From the NCBI RefSeq assembly GCF_003664255.1, contig NZ_RCCV01000001.1:4526001-4590000 (forward strand): 64,000 nt of DNA. The letters run 5' to 3'. Shown here in pieces: positions 56,621 to 64,000 of the stretch. The notes under the pieces are model-generated. The model worked only from the letters and a program-made list of their open reading frames with translations, made no database searches and was not told the DNA's origin. Each line of letters starts with the position of its first letter. Position 1 is the stretch's first letter. The DNA comes from Micromonospora sp. M71_S20 (GTDB taxonomy: Bacteria; Actinomycetota; Actinomycetes; Mycobacteriales; Micromonosporaceae). Both the position numbers and the translations under genes were made by a program.

Positions 56621-57982
56621 GTGTTGTCATCGGAGGTCGTACTCAGCGGTCGCTACCGCCTGGACGAGCGTGTCGCCACGGGCGGCATGGGCGACGTCTG
56701 GCGGGGCAAGGACCTCGTCCTCGGCCGCCAGGTCGCGGTCAAGGTCCTGCTGCCGGCGCTGGTCTCCGACCCCGACTTCATCGCCCGCTTCCGTGCCGAG
56801 GCCCGGATCATGGCCGCCCTGCGCCACCCGGGCATCGTCCAGGTCTTCGACAGCGGCGAGGACGACCTGCCCGACGGCGGGCGGGCCGACTACCTGGTCA
56901 TGGAGTTCGTGACCGGTCAGCCGCTGTCCAAGCGGATCGAGGCCGCCGGGCGTCTCGACGTGGCCGAGACGATGACGATCGTCGCGCAGGTCGCGCAGGC
57001 GCTGCACGCCGCGCACCTCGGCGGGATCGTGCACCGCGACGTCAAGCCGAGCAACCTGCTGGTGCAGGAGGACGGCAGCGTCGTGCTGGTCGACTTCGGC
57101 GTCGCCCGGTCGACAAACATCACCAGCATCACCAGCACGAACGCCGTGCCGGGCACCGCGCTCTACATGGCGCCGGAGCAGGCCGCCGGCCGACCGGTGT
57201 CCGGCGCGACCGACATCTACGCCCTCGGTGCCGTGGCCTACTGCTGCCTCAGCGGCAGCCCGCCGTTCACCGGCGACAACCCGCTCCAGGTCGCCGTGCG
57301 CCACCTCGACGACGAGCCGCCGGAGTTGCCGCACGACGTTCCGGAGGCGGTCCGCGCGCTGGTCTCCCGCGCCCTGGCCAAGGATCCGGCCGACCGGTTC
57401 AGCAGCGCGGCGGCGATGGCCGAGGCGGCCCGCGCCGCCGTGTCCGACCCCTCCGCGCCGACCGCCATGGTGCCCGCCGCCGCGGCGGCGGGCGGCGTCG
57501 ACCCGGGCACCCGCACCGACGTGCCGGTGGCCGCGACCGCCGCCCGCCGGAGGCGACGCGGCACCCTGGTCGGCGCGGCGGCGGCGGTGCTGGTGGCGCT
57601 GGCCGGGCTCGGCGCGGCGCTCGGCATGACCAGGGAGGCCGACGCACCGGCGGTCAAGGTTCCGCAGGCGACCACCCCGGCCGCGGAGCCGAGCGGGGGC
57701 GCCGAGGCGCCGGCGGACCAGGAGGACGCCCCCGTCGACCCCGGCCGGCCGTTCCGGCCCACCGGCTCCACCTCCAGCCCCTCGCCGTCGGCCACCGCGC
57801 CGCCGGTCACTCCCCAGCCGAGCGGGTCGGCGGCTCCGGAGTCGCCGGACCCCACCAAGAGCGACGATCCGCCGGCAGCGACGCCCAGCAACCCCGCCCC
57901 GACGCAGACCACACCGCCGGCGCCGGAGCCGACCGAGACGCAGACCACCCCGGTCGACCCGGCCAATCCGCCGGTGGTCTGA
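56621..57982 (+). CDS. Ser/Thr protein kinase, PknA/PknB-like without PASTA domains
   Basis: 453 aa from the GTG at 56621. Kinase domain (about 12-270): Gly loop VATGGMGDVWRG, Lys in VAVKVL, catalytic IVHRDVKPSN, DFG in LVDFGVARS, and a Thr/Ser-rich activation loop (NITSITSTNAVPGTALYMAPEQ, in two parts) suited to autophosphorylation. A TM helix (GTLVGAAAAVLVALAGLGAAL) separates it from an extracellular Pro/Thr/Ser-rich tail with no PASTA or other sensor fold. It stands alone. Confidence 0.93.
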   Translation: MLSSEVVLSGRYRLDERVATGGMGDVWRGKDLVLGRQVAVKVLLPALVSDPDFIARFRAEARIMAALRHPGIVQVFDSGEDDLPDGGRADYLVMEFVTGQPLSKRIEAAGRLDVAETMTIVAQVAQALHAAHLGGIVHRDVKPSNLLVQEDGSVVLVDFGVARSTNITSITSTNAVPGTALYMAPEQAAGRPVSGATDIYALGAVAYCCLSGSPPFTGDNPLQVAVRHLDDEPPELPHDVPEAVRALVSRALAKDPADRFSSAAAMAEAARAAVSDPSAPTAMVPAAAAAGGVDPGTRTDVPVAATAARRRRRGTLVGAAAAVLVALAGLGAALGMTREADAPAVKVPQATTPAAEPSGGAEAPADQEDAPVDPGRPFRPTGSTSSPSPSATAPPVTPQPSGSAAPESPDPTKSDDPPAATPSNPAPTQTTPPAPEPTETQTTPVDPANPPVV

Positions 57983-58239
57983 ACCGCCGGCCCTGCCGGG
58001 AGCCGCAGCGCGCTGGGCCTGTGCATGGGCTCCGGCGGACGGTCGCCCGGCGACGCCGCGGTCACCCATCTCGGGCCACGCGGCGGTCCCGCACGGCCGC
58101 CCGAGGTCGCCCCGCGTGATCCTGCGGCGACGCTGCGGTCACCTCACTGGCACCGATAATCCCAAACCGGACTTACGGGCACACAAATCGCTCTAGGCTC
58201 CTCAGCAGGTCCTTTCCGCCGTCTGCCTCGGGAGCCCGG

Positions 58240-59502
58240 GTGAGCGTTGAGAAGTTGGTCGTGATCGGCCAGGGGTACGTCGGCCTGCCGCTGGCCATGC
58301 GGGCCGTCGAGGCCGGCCTGGACGTGGTCGGCCTCGACGTCGACTCCGACCGGGTCAAGCGGCTCGCGTCGGGCGAGTCGTTCGTCGAGGACATCCCCGC
58401 CGACCGGCTGGGCCGGGCGCTGGGCAGCGGCCGGTACCGGCCGAGCACGGCGTACACCGACGCGGAGGGCTTCGACATCTGCGTGATCACGGTGCCCACG
58501 CCGCTGCGCGACGGCACGCCCGACCTCAGCTTCGTGGAGCAGGCCGGCGTCGGCATCGGCCCGTACGTGCGGCCGGGCTGCACCGTGGTCCTGGAGTCCA
58601 CCACCTATCCCGGCACCACCGAGGAGCTGCTGCGCCCGTTGCTGGAGTCGGCCAGCGGGCTGCGCAGCCCGGGCGACTTCCACCTGGGCTACAGCCCCGA
58701 GCGGATCGACCCGGGCAACCGGACCTGGCGCCTGGAGAACACCCCGAAGGTGGTCTCCGGGGTGGACGCGGTCGCGCTCGCCCGGGTGGAAGGGTTCTAC
58801 CGCCGGCTCGTGGAACGGACCGTGCCGGTGGACTCCACCCGGGTGGCGGAGCTGACCAAGCTGATCGAGAACACGTTCCGCCAGGTGAACATCGCCCTGA
58901 TCAACGAGCTGACGATGCTCTCCCACCACCTCGACATCGACGTCTGGCAGGCGATCGAGGCGGCGGAGACCAAACCGTTCGGCTTCATGCCGTTCCGGCC
59001 CGGCCCGGGGGTCGGCGGGCACTGCCTGCCGATCGACCCGTGCTACCTGTCCTGGCAGGTCAAGCGGCGCCTCGGGCGGCAGTTCCGGTTCATCGAGCTG
59101 GCGAACGACGTCAACCACGAGATGCCCGAGCACGTGGCCCAACGGATCATGAACGGGTTGAACCGGACCGGTCGCGCCGTCAGCGGGGCCCGGCTGCTGC
59201 TGCTCGGGCTGGCGTACAAGAAGAACACCGGTGACATGCGGGACTCCCCCGCCGTCGACGTCGCCCGGCGGCTGCAGGCCCTCGGCGCGGACGTCCGGGC
59301 GGTGGAGCCGTACGCGGAGCCGCACCAGATCCCGGGCGGTGTGCTCGTGGTGGAGCTGACCGAGCGGGAGGTCCACGCGGCGGACGCGGTGGTGGTGGTC
59401 ACCGACCACGACGACTTCGACTACGACCTGGTGACCCGGCACGCCCGGTACGTCTTCGACACCCGCAACCGGTGTGCCGGCCCCGTGGTGGAACGCCTGT
59501 AG
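58240..59502 (+). CDS. nucleotide-sugar 6-dehydrogenase (UDP-ManNAc/UDP-GlcNAc type)
   Basis: 420 aa from a GTG at 58240 with GGAG at 58231-58234. N-terminal Rossmann LVVIGQGYVGLPLA, PTPLRDGTPDLSFV, then KLIENTFRQVNIALINEL and the catalytic Cys in GVGGHCLPIDPCYL. The C-terminal domain is LLGLAYKKNTGDMRDSPA. It oxidises a UDP-hexose(amine) C6 to a uronate with 2 NAD+. The length and GHCLPIDP form favour the WecC/UDP-GlcNAc-dehydrogenase branch over UDP-glucose dehydrogenase. It probably feeds the surface polysaccharide made by the genes at 43-47 kb. Confidence 0.92.
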   Translation: MSVEKLVVIGQGYVGLPLAMRAVEAGLDVVGLDVDSDRVKRLASGESFVEDIPADRLGRALGSGRYRPSTAYTDAEGFDICVITVPTPLRDGTPDLSFVEQAGVGIGPYVRPGCTVVLESTTYPGTTEELLRPLLESASGLRSPGDFHLGYSPERIDPGNRTWRLENTPKVVSGVDAVALARVEGFYRRLVERTVPVDSTRVAELTKLIENTFRQVNIALINELTMLSHHLDIDVWQAIEAAETKPFGFMPFRPGPGVGGHCLPIDPCYLSWQVKRRLGRQFRFIELANDVNHEMPEHVAQRIMNGLNRTGRAVSGARLLLLGLAYKKNTGDMRDSPAVDVARRLQALGADVRAVEPYAEPHQIPGGVLVVELTEREVHAADAVVVVTDHDDFDYDLVTRHARYVFDTRNRCAGPVVERL

Positions 59503-59515
59503 ACCCGGCACCGCT

Positions 59516-59553
59516 GGCCGGTCCCGTCACCTTGACGGGCGACGGGACCGGCC
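59516..59553. terminator. bidirectional hairpin terminator
   Basis: A 13-bp perfect stem (59516-59528 with 59541-59553) with a 12-nt loop between the convergent dehydrogenase and FtsX-type permease genes, whose stops are 59 bp apart. Confidence 0.75.
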
Positions 59554-59561
59554 GGCGGATG

Positions 59562-62045
59562 TCACTGGTCGCCGAGCGCCTCGACCACCGGCCGGGACAG
59601 CGCCCGGCGGGCCGGCAGCACCGAGGCGACCAGGGCGGCCACGACCGCGACCCCGAGGATCAGCGCCAGCTGCCCCACCGGCAGCACCACGGCGAAGTCG
59701 CCGCTGATCCGGGCCAGCAGGGCCATCGCGGCGGCGCTGACGCCGGTGCCGAGCCCGACCCCGAGCAGCGCGCCGACGAGCGCCATCAGCACCGCCTCGA
59801 CGGCCAGCATGGCGCGCATGCGCCCCCGGGTCAGGCCGACCGCCCGCAGCACGGCGTTCTCCCGGGTCCGCTCGACCACCGACAGGCTCAGCGTGTTCGC
59901 GACCCCGACCAGCGCGATCACCACGGCCAGGCCCAGCAGCGCGGTGACGAGGGCGAGCAGCATGTCGACCGTGGCGGTGAGCATCTTCTTGTACGCGCCC
60001 TGGTCCATCAGGTTGGCCGTCGGATACCGGGTGACCACCGCCTCGATGGCGGCCCGGGCCCGCTCGGCGGAGACCCCGTCGGCGGGGTCGATCTCGGCCA
60101 GGTAGCCCCGCTCGTCGGGGAAGAGGGCGGCGAAGTCGGCGTCCACCACCTCGATCACGTGACCGTCGGGAACGGTGCTGCCGGCGAGCGTCGGTCCGTC
60201 GGCGGTGACGACCGCGGCCACCCGCAACGACCGGCCGCGCACGGTGACGGTGGAGCCGGTCGTCCAGCCTCTGGCCTCGGCCAGCTCCCGGTGCACCAGC
60301 ACCCACCCGGGTCCCAACCGGCCGACGTCGCCCGCCACGACGCCCGTCAGCGTCCGGGCCACCAGGGCGGGGTGCGCGGCCTGGATCTGCACGCCGGCGG
60401 CGACGGCGCCGCGCTGCTCGTGCACGACCGCCAGCTCGGGTCGGGCGCGCAGCTCGGCCACGAGCGGCGCCGGCAGGTCCCCGCCGATCCCGGTGACCAG
60501 CCAGTCGACGCCGATCTCCGCGTCCACGCTGCGCTCGATGCCGTCCTTGGTGCTGCGGGCGCCGACCACGAAGGCCGACACCAGTCCGATCCCGATCACC
60601 AGGGCTGTGGCGGTCGCGGCGATCCGGCGCGGGTTGCGCACGGCGTTCGCCACGGCCAGGCCGGCGGTGGCCCCGAACAGCCTGCGGGCCGGCCACCCCA
60701 GCACCCGGACCAGCGCCGGCACGAGCACCGGGCCGAAGAGCACGATGCCGAAGAAGGTGAGCACGCCGCCGGCGGCCACGAGCACCACCTGGACGGCGTA
60801 CGCGGCGCCGACCAGCGCGGCGATCCCGGCGGCGAAGACCAGCGCCCCGGCGGTCAGCCGGAGCCGGCCGGCACCCCGGGCGGGCTGGACCGCCGCGTCG
60901 GTGAGCGCGGCGACCGGGGCGATCCGGGTGCCCCGCCACGCGGGCAGCAGGGCGGCGCCCATCGTGATCGCCGTGCCCAGGAGCAGGCTGACCAGCACGG
61001 TCGACCCGGTGACGGTGAGCCCGCCCGAGGCCGGCGCGTCGAGCCGCGCCAGCACCTGGTTCATGCCGCCGGCCAGGGCCACGCCGACCAGCACGCCGGC
61101 CGCGGAGGCGACCAGCCCGACCAGCGCGGCCTCCAGCAGCGCGGCGCGGAACAGCTGGCCCCGGGTCGCGCCGACCAGCCGCAGCAGCGCCGTCCGCCGG
61201 GTCCGCTGGGCCAGCACGATCGCGAAGGTGTTGGCGATGACGAAGCCGGCGACCACGACGGCGACCCCGGCGAAGGTCAGCAACGCCATGTTGAACTGCT
61301 GCAGGTCGCGGACCGCGTCGGTCACGGCGTCGTCGAGGATGCGCTGCCGGGACTTGACGGTCGCGCCGGCGCCGACGGCCCCGGCGGCCCGCTCGGCGAG
61401 CGCCGCCTCGGCCACGCCCGGCCGGGCGGCCACCATGATCCGGTCGTAGCCCCGCTGGCCGGTCACGGCGAGGGCGTCCGCGCCGACCAGGCCGATGAAC
61501 GGGCCGCCGACGTCGCGGGCGGTGCCGGCCACGTCGACCGTGCCGACCAGGGTGTACGGGCGGGCCGCTCCCCCGCCGCCGCCGACGCGAACGGAAGCGC
61601 CCAGGGCGAAGCCCTCCTCGTCGGCGGTCGCGGCGTCCAGCACCACCTCGCCCGGGCGGTCGGGCAGCCGGCCGGTCACCACGTCGTACGAGCGCAGGGC
61701 CTCGTCGACGGGGATGGCGGCGAGGACGGCGTAGCCGAGCACGGGGCGGCCGTCGGCGCCGACGACGCCGCCGGAGCCGAGCAGTTCCCCCTCGGCGGCG
61801 GCGACCCCGTCGAGGGAGCGCACCTTCTCGACCAGGGCGGCCGGCAACGGGTCGTCGGTGGTGGAGTGGACGGCGAGGTCGGTGTGCCGGTCGAACGCCC
61901 CGGCCCGCTCGTACGCGCCGGCCCGCATCCCGTCGACGAAGATCAGCGTGCCGGCGATGAACGCGACGCCGAGCACGACGGCCAGCGAGGAGAGCATCAG
62001 GCGCAGCGCCTCGGCGCGCAGCTGGCGCAGGGTCGTGCGGATCAC
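59562..62045 (-). CDS. FtsX/MacB-type ABC transporter permease, duplicated form
   Basis: 827 aa from a GTG at 62045 overlapping the ATPase stop. Two FtsX units: an N-terminal TM (LMLSSLAVVLGVAFIAGTLIF) with a first extracellular domain, three TMs (about 255-385, including NTFAIVLAQRTRRTALLRLVGATRGQ in two parts), further helices (about 410-500), a second extracellular domain, and a final three-TM FtsX unit with NTLSLSVVERTRENAVLRAVGLTRG. Such actinobacterial exporters move lipids, lipoproteins or antimicrobial peptides. The adjacent two-component system may control it. Confidence 0.92.
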   Translation of the reverse strand: MIRTTLRQLRAEALRLMLSSLAVVLGVAFIAGTLIFVDGMRAGAYERAGAFDRHTDLAVHSTTDDPLPAALVEKVRSLDGVAAAEGELLGSGGVVGADGRPVLGYAVLAAIPVDEALRSYDVVTGRLPDRPGEVVLDAATADEEGFALGASVRVGGGGGAARPYTLVGTVDVAGTARDVGGPFIGLVGADALAVTGQRGYDRIMVAARPGVAEAALAERAAGAVGAGATVKSRQRILDDAVTDAVRDLQQFNMALLTFAGVAVVVAGFVIANTFAIVLAQRTRRTALLRLVGATRGQLFRAALLEAALVGLVASAAGVLVGVALAGGMNQVLARLDAPASGGLTVTGSTVLVSLLLGTAITMGAALLPAWRGTRIAPVAALTDAAVQPARGAGRLRLTAGALVFAAGIAALVGAAYAVQVVLVAAGGVLTFFGIVLFGPVLVPALVRVLGWPARRLFGATAGLAVANAVRNPRRIAATATALVIGIGLVSAFVVGARSTKDGIERSVDAEIGVDWLVTGIGGDLPAPLVAELRARPELAVVHEQRGAVAAGVQIQAAHPALVARTLTGVVAGDVGRLGPGWVLVHRELAEARGWTTGSTVTVRGRSLRVAAVVTADGPTLAGSTVPDGHVIEVVDADFAALFPDERGYLAEIDPADGVSAERARAAIEAVVTRYPTANLMDQGAYKKMLTATVDMLLALVTALLGLAVVIALVGVANTLSLSVVERTRENAVLRAVGLTRGRMRAMLAVEAVLMALVGALLGVGLGTGVSAAAMALLARISGDFAVVLPVGQLALILGVAVVAALVASVLPARRALSRPVVEALGDQ

Positions 62046-62836
62046 CGGGTCACCGCCTCGCGGCCGGCGGCCGGTACGCGCGCCGGGTCGAGGCCGGCGA
62101 GCGCGTCGAGCACGCGCTCGGCGGTCGGCGCGGTGAGGTCCCGTACCGGTCGGCCGTCGGCGAGGAAGACCACCCGGTCGGCGTGCCCGGCGGCCGAGGG
62201 GTCGTGGGTCACCATGATCACCGTCTGGCCGAGGGTGTCGACGGCCTCGCGGAGCAGGCGCAGCACCTCGGCGCCGGAGCGCGAGTCCAGGTTGCCGGTC
62301 GGCTCGTCGGCGAAGATGACCCACGGCTTGGTGATCAGCGCGCGGGCGACCGCCACCCGCTGCTGCTGGCCGCCGGAGAGCTCGGCGGGACGGTGGCGCA
62401 GCCGGTCGGCGAGCCCCACCGCGGCGACGACCTGGCGCAGCCAGGCCCGTTCCGGCCGCCGGCCGGCGATCGCCAGGGGCAGCACGATGTTCTCCTCTGC
62501 GGTCAGCGCCGGCAGCAGGTTGAACTTCTGGAACACGAAGCCGACGCGATCGCGGCGCAGCAGGGTGAGCCGCTTGTCGTCGAGGCCGGCGAGGTCGGCG
62601 TCGCCGATGCGCACGCTGCCGGAGGTGGGCCGGTCCAGGCCGGCGAGGCAGTGCATGAGGGTGGACTTGCCGGAGCCGGAGGGGCCCATGATGGCGGTGA
62701 ACCGGCCGGCGGCGAAGTCGACGTCGACCCCGTCGAGGGCGACGACGGCGGCCTGGCCGGAGCCGTACCGCTTGGACAGGCCGCGGGCGGTGACCGCGAC
62801 GCCGGCGGTGGCGTGCGCGGGAGGTGCGACGGACAC
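62042..62836 (-). CDS. ABC transporter ATP-binding protein, LolD/MacB type
   Basis: 264 aa from a GTG at 62836. Walker A GPSGSGKST, Q-loop FVFQKFNLLPAL, signature LSGGQQQRVAVARAL, Walker B VIFADEPTGNLDS and H-loop MVTHDPSAAGHADR. The NLDS after Walker B is typical of the FtsE/LolD/MacB group. The ATPase of the FtsX-type permease, translationally coupled through GTGA. The 149-bp gap to the response regulator carries no gene. Confidence 0.95.
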   Translation of the reverse strand: MSVAPPAHATAGVAVTARGLSKRYGSGQAAVVALDGVDVDFAAGRFTAIMGPSGSGKSTLMHCLAGLDRPTSGSVRIGDADLAGLDDKRLTLLRRDRVGFVFQKFNLLPALTAEENIVLPLAIAGRRPERAWLRQVVAAVGLADRLRHRPAELSGGQQQRVAVARALITKPWVIFADEPTGNLDSRSGAEVLRLLREAVDTLGQTVIMVTHDPSAAGHADRVVFLADGRPVRDLTAPTAERVLDALAGLDPARVPAAGREAVTR

Positions 62837-62985
62837 GTGGAGCTCCCCGTGGAGATCGTGGCTGGGACGTCTCCGACGCTATGGGCGCCGCCGGTGCGGC
62901 CGCGTCCACCCGCGCGTGGTGATCCCGCTGCGACCTGGGGAGCCCCTGACGGGGTGGGCCCGTACGACCTGGGTCGCAGACCGGC

Positions 62986-63651
62986 TCAGCCGCCGGGGGT
63001 GACCAGCCCCGTCTCGTACGCCAGCACCACGGCCTGCACCCGGTCGCGGAGCTGGAGTTTGGCGAGGATCCGCCCGACGTGCGTCTTCACGGTGGCCTCC
63101 GCGACGTGCACCCGGGCGGCGATCTCCGCGTTGGAGAGCCCCTGCGCCACCAGCAGGAGGATCTCCCGCTCGCGTTCGGTGAGCTGGCCGATCCGGGGGT
63201 CCTCGGCGGGCCCCGGGCCGAGCCGGCCGGCGAACCGGTCGAGCAGCCGCCGGGTGATGGACGGGGCGACCACCGAGTCGCCCTGGGCGACCACGCGGAT
63301 GGCCGCCAGCAGCTCCTCCGGCGGGACGTTCTTGAGCAGGAAGCCGCTGGCGCCCGCCTGGAGCGCGGCGAAGGCGTCCGCCTCGGTGTCGAAGGTGGTG
63401 AGCACCAGCACCCGGGGCGATCCGGCGGGACGGTCCCGGCAGATCCGGCGGGTCGCCTCCACCCCGTCCATGGTCGGCATCCGGACGTCCATCACCACGA
63501 CGTCGGCCTCGACGCGGGCCAGCAGCCGCAGGGCGTCGGCGCCGTCGATCGCCTCGCCGACGACCGCCAGGTCCGGCTGGGAGTCCAGCACCATCCGGAA
63601 GCCGGCGCGGACCAGCGCCTGGTCGTCCACGATCACCACGCGGACCGTCAT
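62986..63651 (-). CDS. NarL/LuxR-family two-component response regulator
   Basis: 221 aa. Receiver domain (1-120) with acidic DD at 9-10, phospho-acceptor Asp in VVVMDVRMP (about 54), Thr in LVLTTFD and Lys in GFLLKNVPP. LuxR HTH (about 150-215): LTEREREILLLVAQGLSNAEIA (in two parts) and VKTHVGRILAKL. ATG at 63651 overlaps the kinase stop (ATGA-type). Upstream of the ABC exporter on the same strand and its likely regulator. Confidence 0.95.
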   Translation of the reverse strand: MTVRVVIVDDQALVRAGFRMVLDSQPDLAVVGEAIDGADALRLLARVEADVVVMDVRMPTMDGVEATRRICRDRPAGSPRVLVLTTFDTEADAFAALQAGASGFLLKNVPPEELLAAIRVVAQGDSVVAPSITRRLLDRFAGRLGPGPAEDPRIGQLTEREREILLLVAQGLSNAEIAARVHVAEATVKTHVGRILAKLQLRDRVQAVVLAYETGLVTPGG

Positions 63652-64000
63652 GCCGCCGTCACCTCCGTCGTCGGGGACGTCGACGGTAGCGGTAGCCGCG
63701 CCTCGACCTGCCAGCCCCCGGCGAGTCGCGGCCCCGCGGTGAGGCTGCCGTCGTACACGCCGACCCGCTCGCGCATGCCGACCAGGCCGTGCCCGCCGGA
63801 CGGCGCCGGGCTGACCGGCGGCCGGCCGCGTCCGTCGTCGACCACCCGGACCAGCACGGCGTCGCCGGCGTGCGTGACGGTGACCTCGACGTCGGCGCCG
63901 ACCCCGGCGTGCTTCAGCGCGTTGGTGAGCCCCTCCTGCACCACCCGGTAGACGGTCAGTTCCAGCCCGGGCGGCATCGGCGCCGGCTTGCCGGAGACAG
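63648..64000 (-). CDS. sensor histidine kinase, NarL-system type (C-terminal part only)
   Basis: The frame stays open to the window edge; about 117 codons are visible. The visible part is the HATPase_c domain: N box YRVVQEGLTNALKHAG, VRVVDDGRGRPP (G1), GHGLVGMRERV (G2), and a final strand WQVEARLPLP. The dimerisation/phosphoacceptor helix and sensor domain lie beyond 64000. Its stop overlaps the response-regulator start, so the two form one operon. Confidence 0.9.
   Translation of the reverse strand, partial: VSGKPAPMPPGLELTVYRVVQEGLTNALKHAGVGADVEVTVTHAGDAVLVRVVDDGRGRPPVSPAPSGGHGLVGMRERVGVYDGSLTAGPRLAGGWQVEARLPLPSTSPTTEVTAA

Noticed and set aside
59472..63002. A 1176-codon open frame on the plus strand
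   Set aside because: Antisense shadow of the ABC exporter genes, Gly/Arg/His/Gln-rich and without any domain.

Overview
The window is very GC-rich, densely coding, rich in GTG starts and full of ATGA/GTGA start-stop overlaps. Together with an egtABCD ergothioneine cluster, a Wzz-BY-kinase/DUF4012 exopolysaccharide block, LacI-controlled CUT1 sugar transport and several Ser/Thr kinases, this indicates a filamentous actinobacterium, most likely Micromonosporaceae (Micromonospora-like). That assignment is inference from gene content; no rRNA or marker gene was available. No tRNA, rRNA, CRISPR array, prophage or intact insertion sequence was seen.

Layout. (1) 0.7-16.2 kb: an uncharacterised uptake/catabolic locus. 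A forward operon encodes an M19 dipeptidase-like protein, a family-5 substrate-binding lipoprotein, a TPR protein, a small tautomerase-fold protein and a D-2-hydroxyacid dehydrogenase. A reverse operon encodes DppB- and DppC-like permeases and a fused E1 alpha-beta dehydrogenase, with an Lrp/AsnC regulator just upstream. A second forward operon encodes DppD/DppF-like ATPases, an aldehyde dehydrogenase, a second 2-hydroxyacid dehydrogenase and a glutaryl-CoA-dehydrogenase-like flavoprotein. The transporter parts are split over three transcription units. The same 13-bp palindrome (GACGA-N3-TCGTC) lies before the M19 gene and between asnC and dppD, so the AsnC protein probably controls the whole locus. 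The M19 protein lacks two metal-ligand motifs and the tautomerase-like protein lacks Pro1. This is my best candidate for an undescribed system.

(2) 16.2-25 kb: VanX-like dipeptidase, then a LacI-controlled oligosaccharide operon (binding protein, two permeases, GH3 glycosidase, acetyl-xylan-esterase-like enzyme). (3) 25-36 kb: secreted cyclophilin, D,D-carboxypeptidase, cupin plus YwiC-like membrane protein, methyltransferase, a tandem-domain MerR regulator divergent from a UvrA-like ABC protein, a tyrosine phosphatase, an XRE-cupin regulator divergent from a thioredoxin-reductase-like flavoprotein, and a MazG-like gene broken by an amber codon. (4) 36-46.7 kb: gdhA, a VWA/solute-binding fusion, a Ser/Thr kinase, an LPXTG protein, DUF4012, a glycosyltransferase, and a low-molecular-weight phosphatase convergent with a BY-kinase. 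(5) 47-54.5 kb: nhaA with a structured leader, two small membrane proteins, a TMEM165/GDT1-family protein behind a yybP-ykoY (manganese) riboswitch, and egtD, egtC, egtB, egtA. (6) 54.6-64 kb: ECF sigma factor with a membrane partner, a PASTA-less Ser/Thr kinase that may be leaderless, a nucleotide-sugar dehydrogenase, an FtsX-type ABC exporter, and a NarL-type two-component system whose kinase runs off the window.

Start codons were re-chosen for many genes by Shine-Dalgarno spacing, overlap with the upstream stop and family N-termini. Family assignments come from reading motifs, not from database searches.
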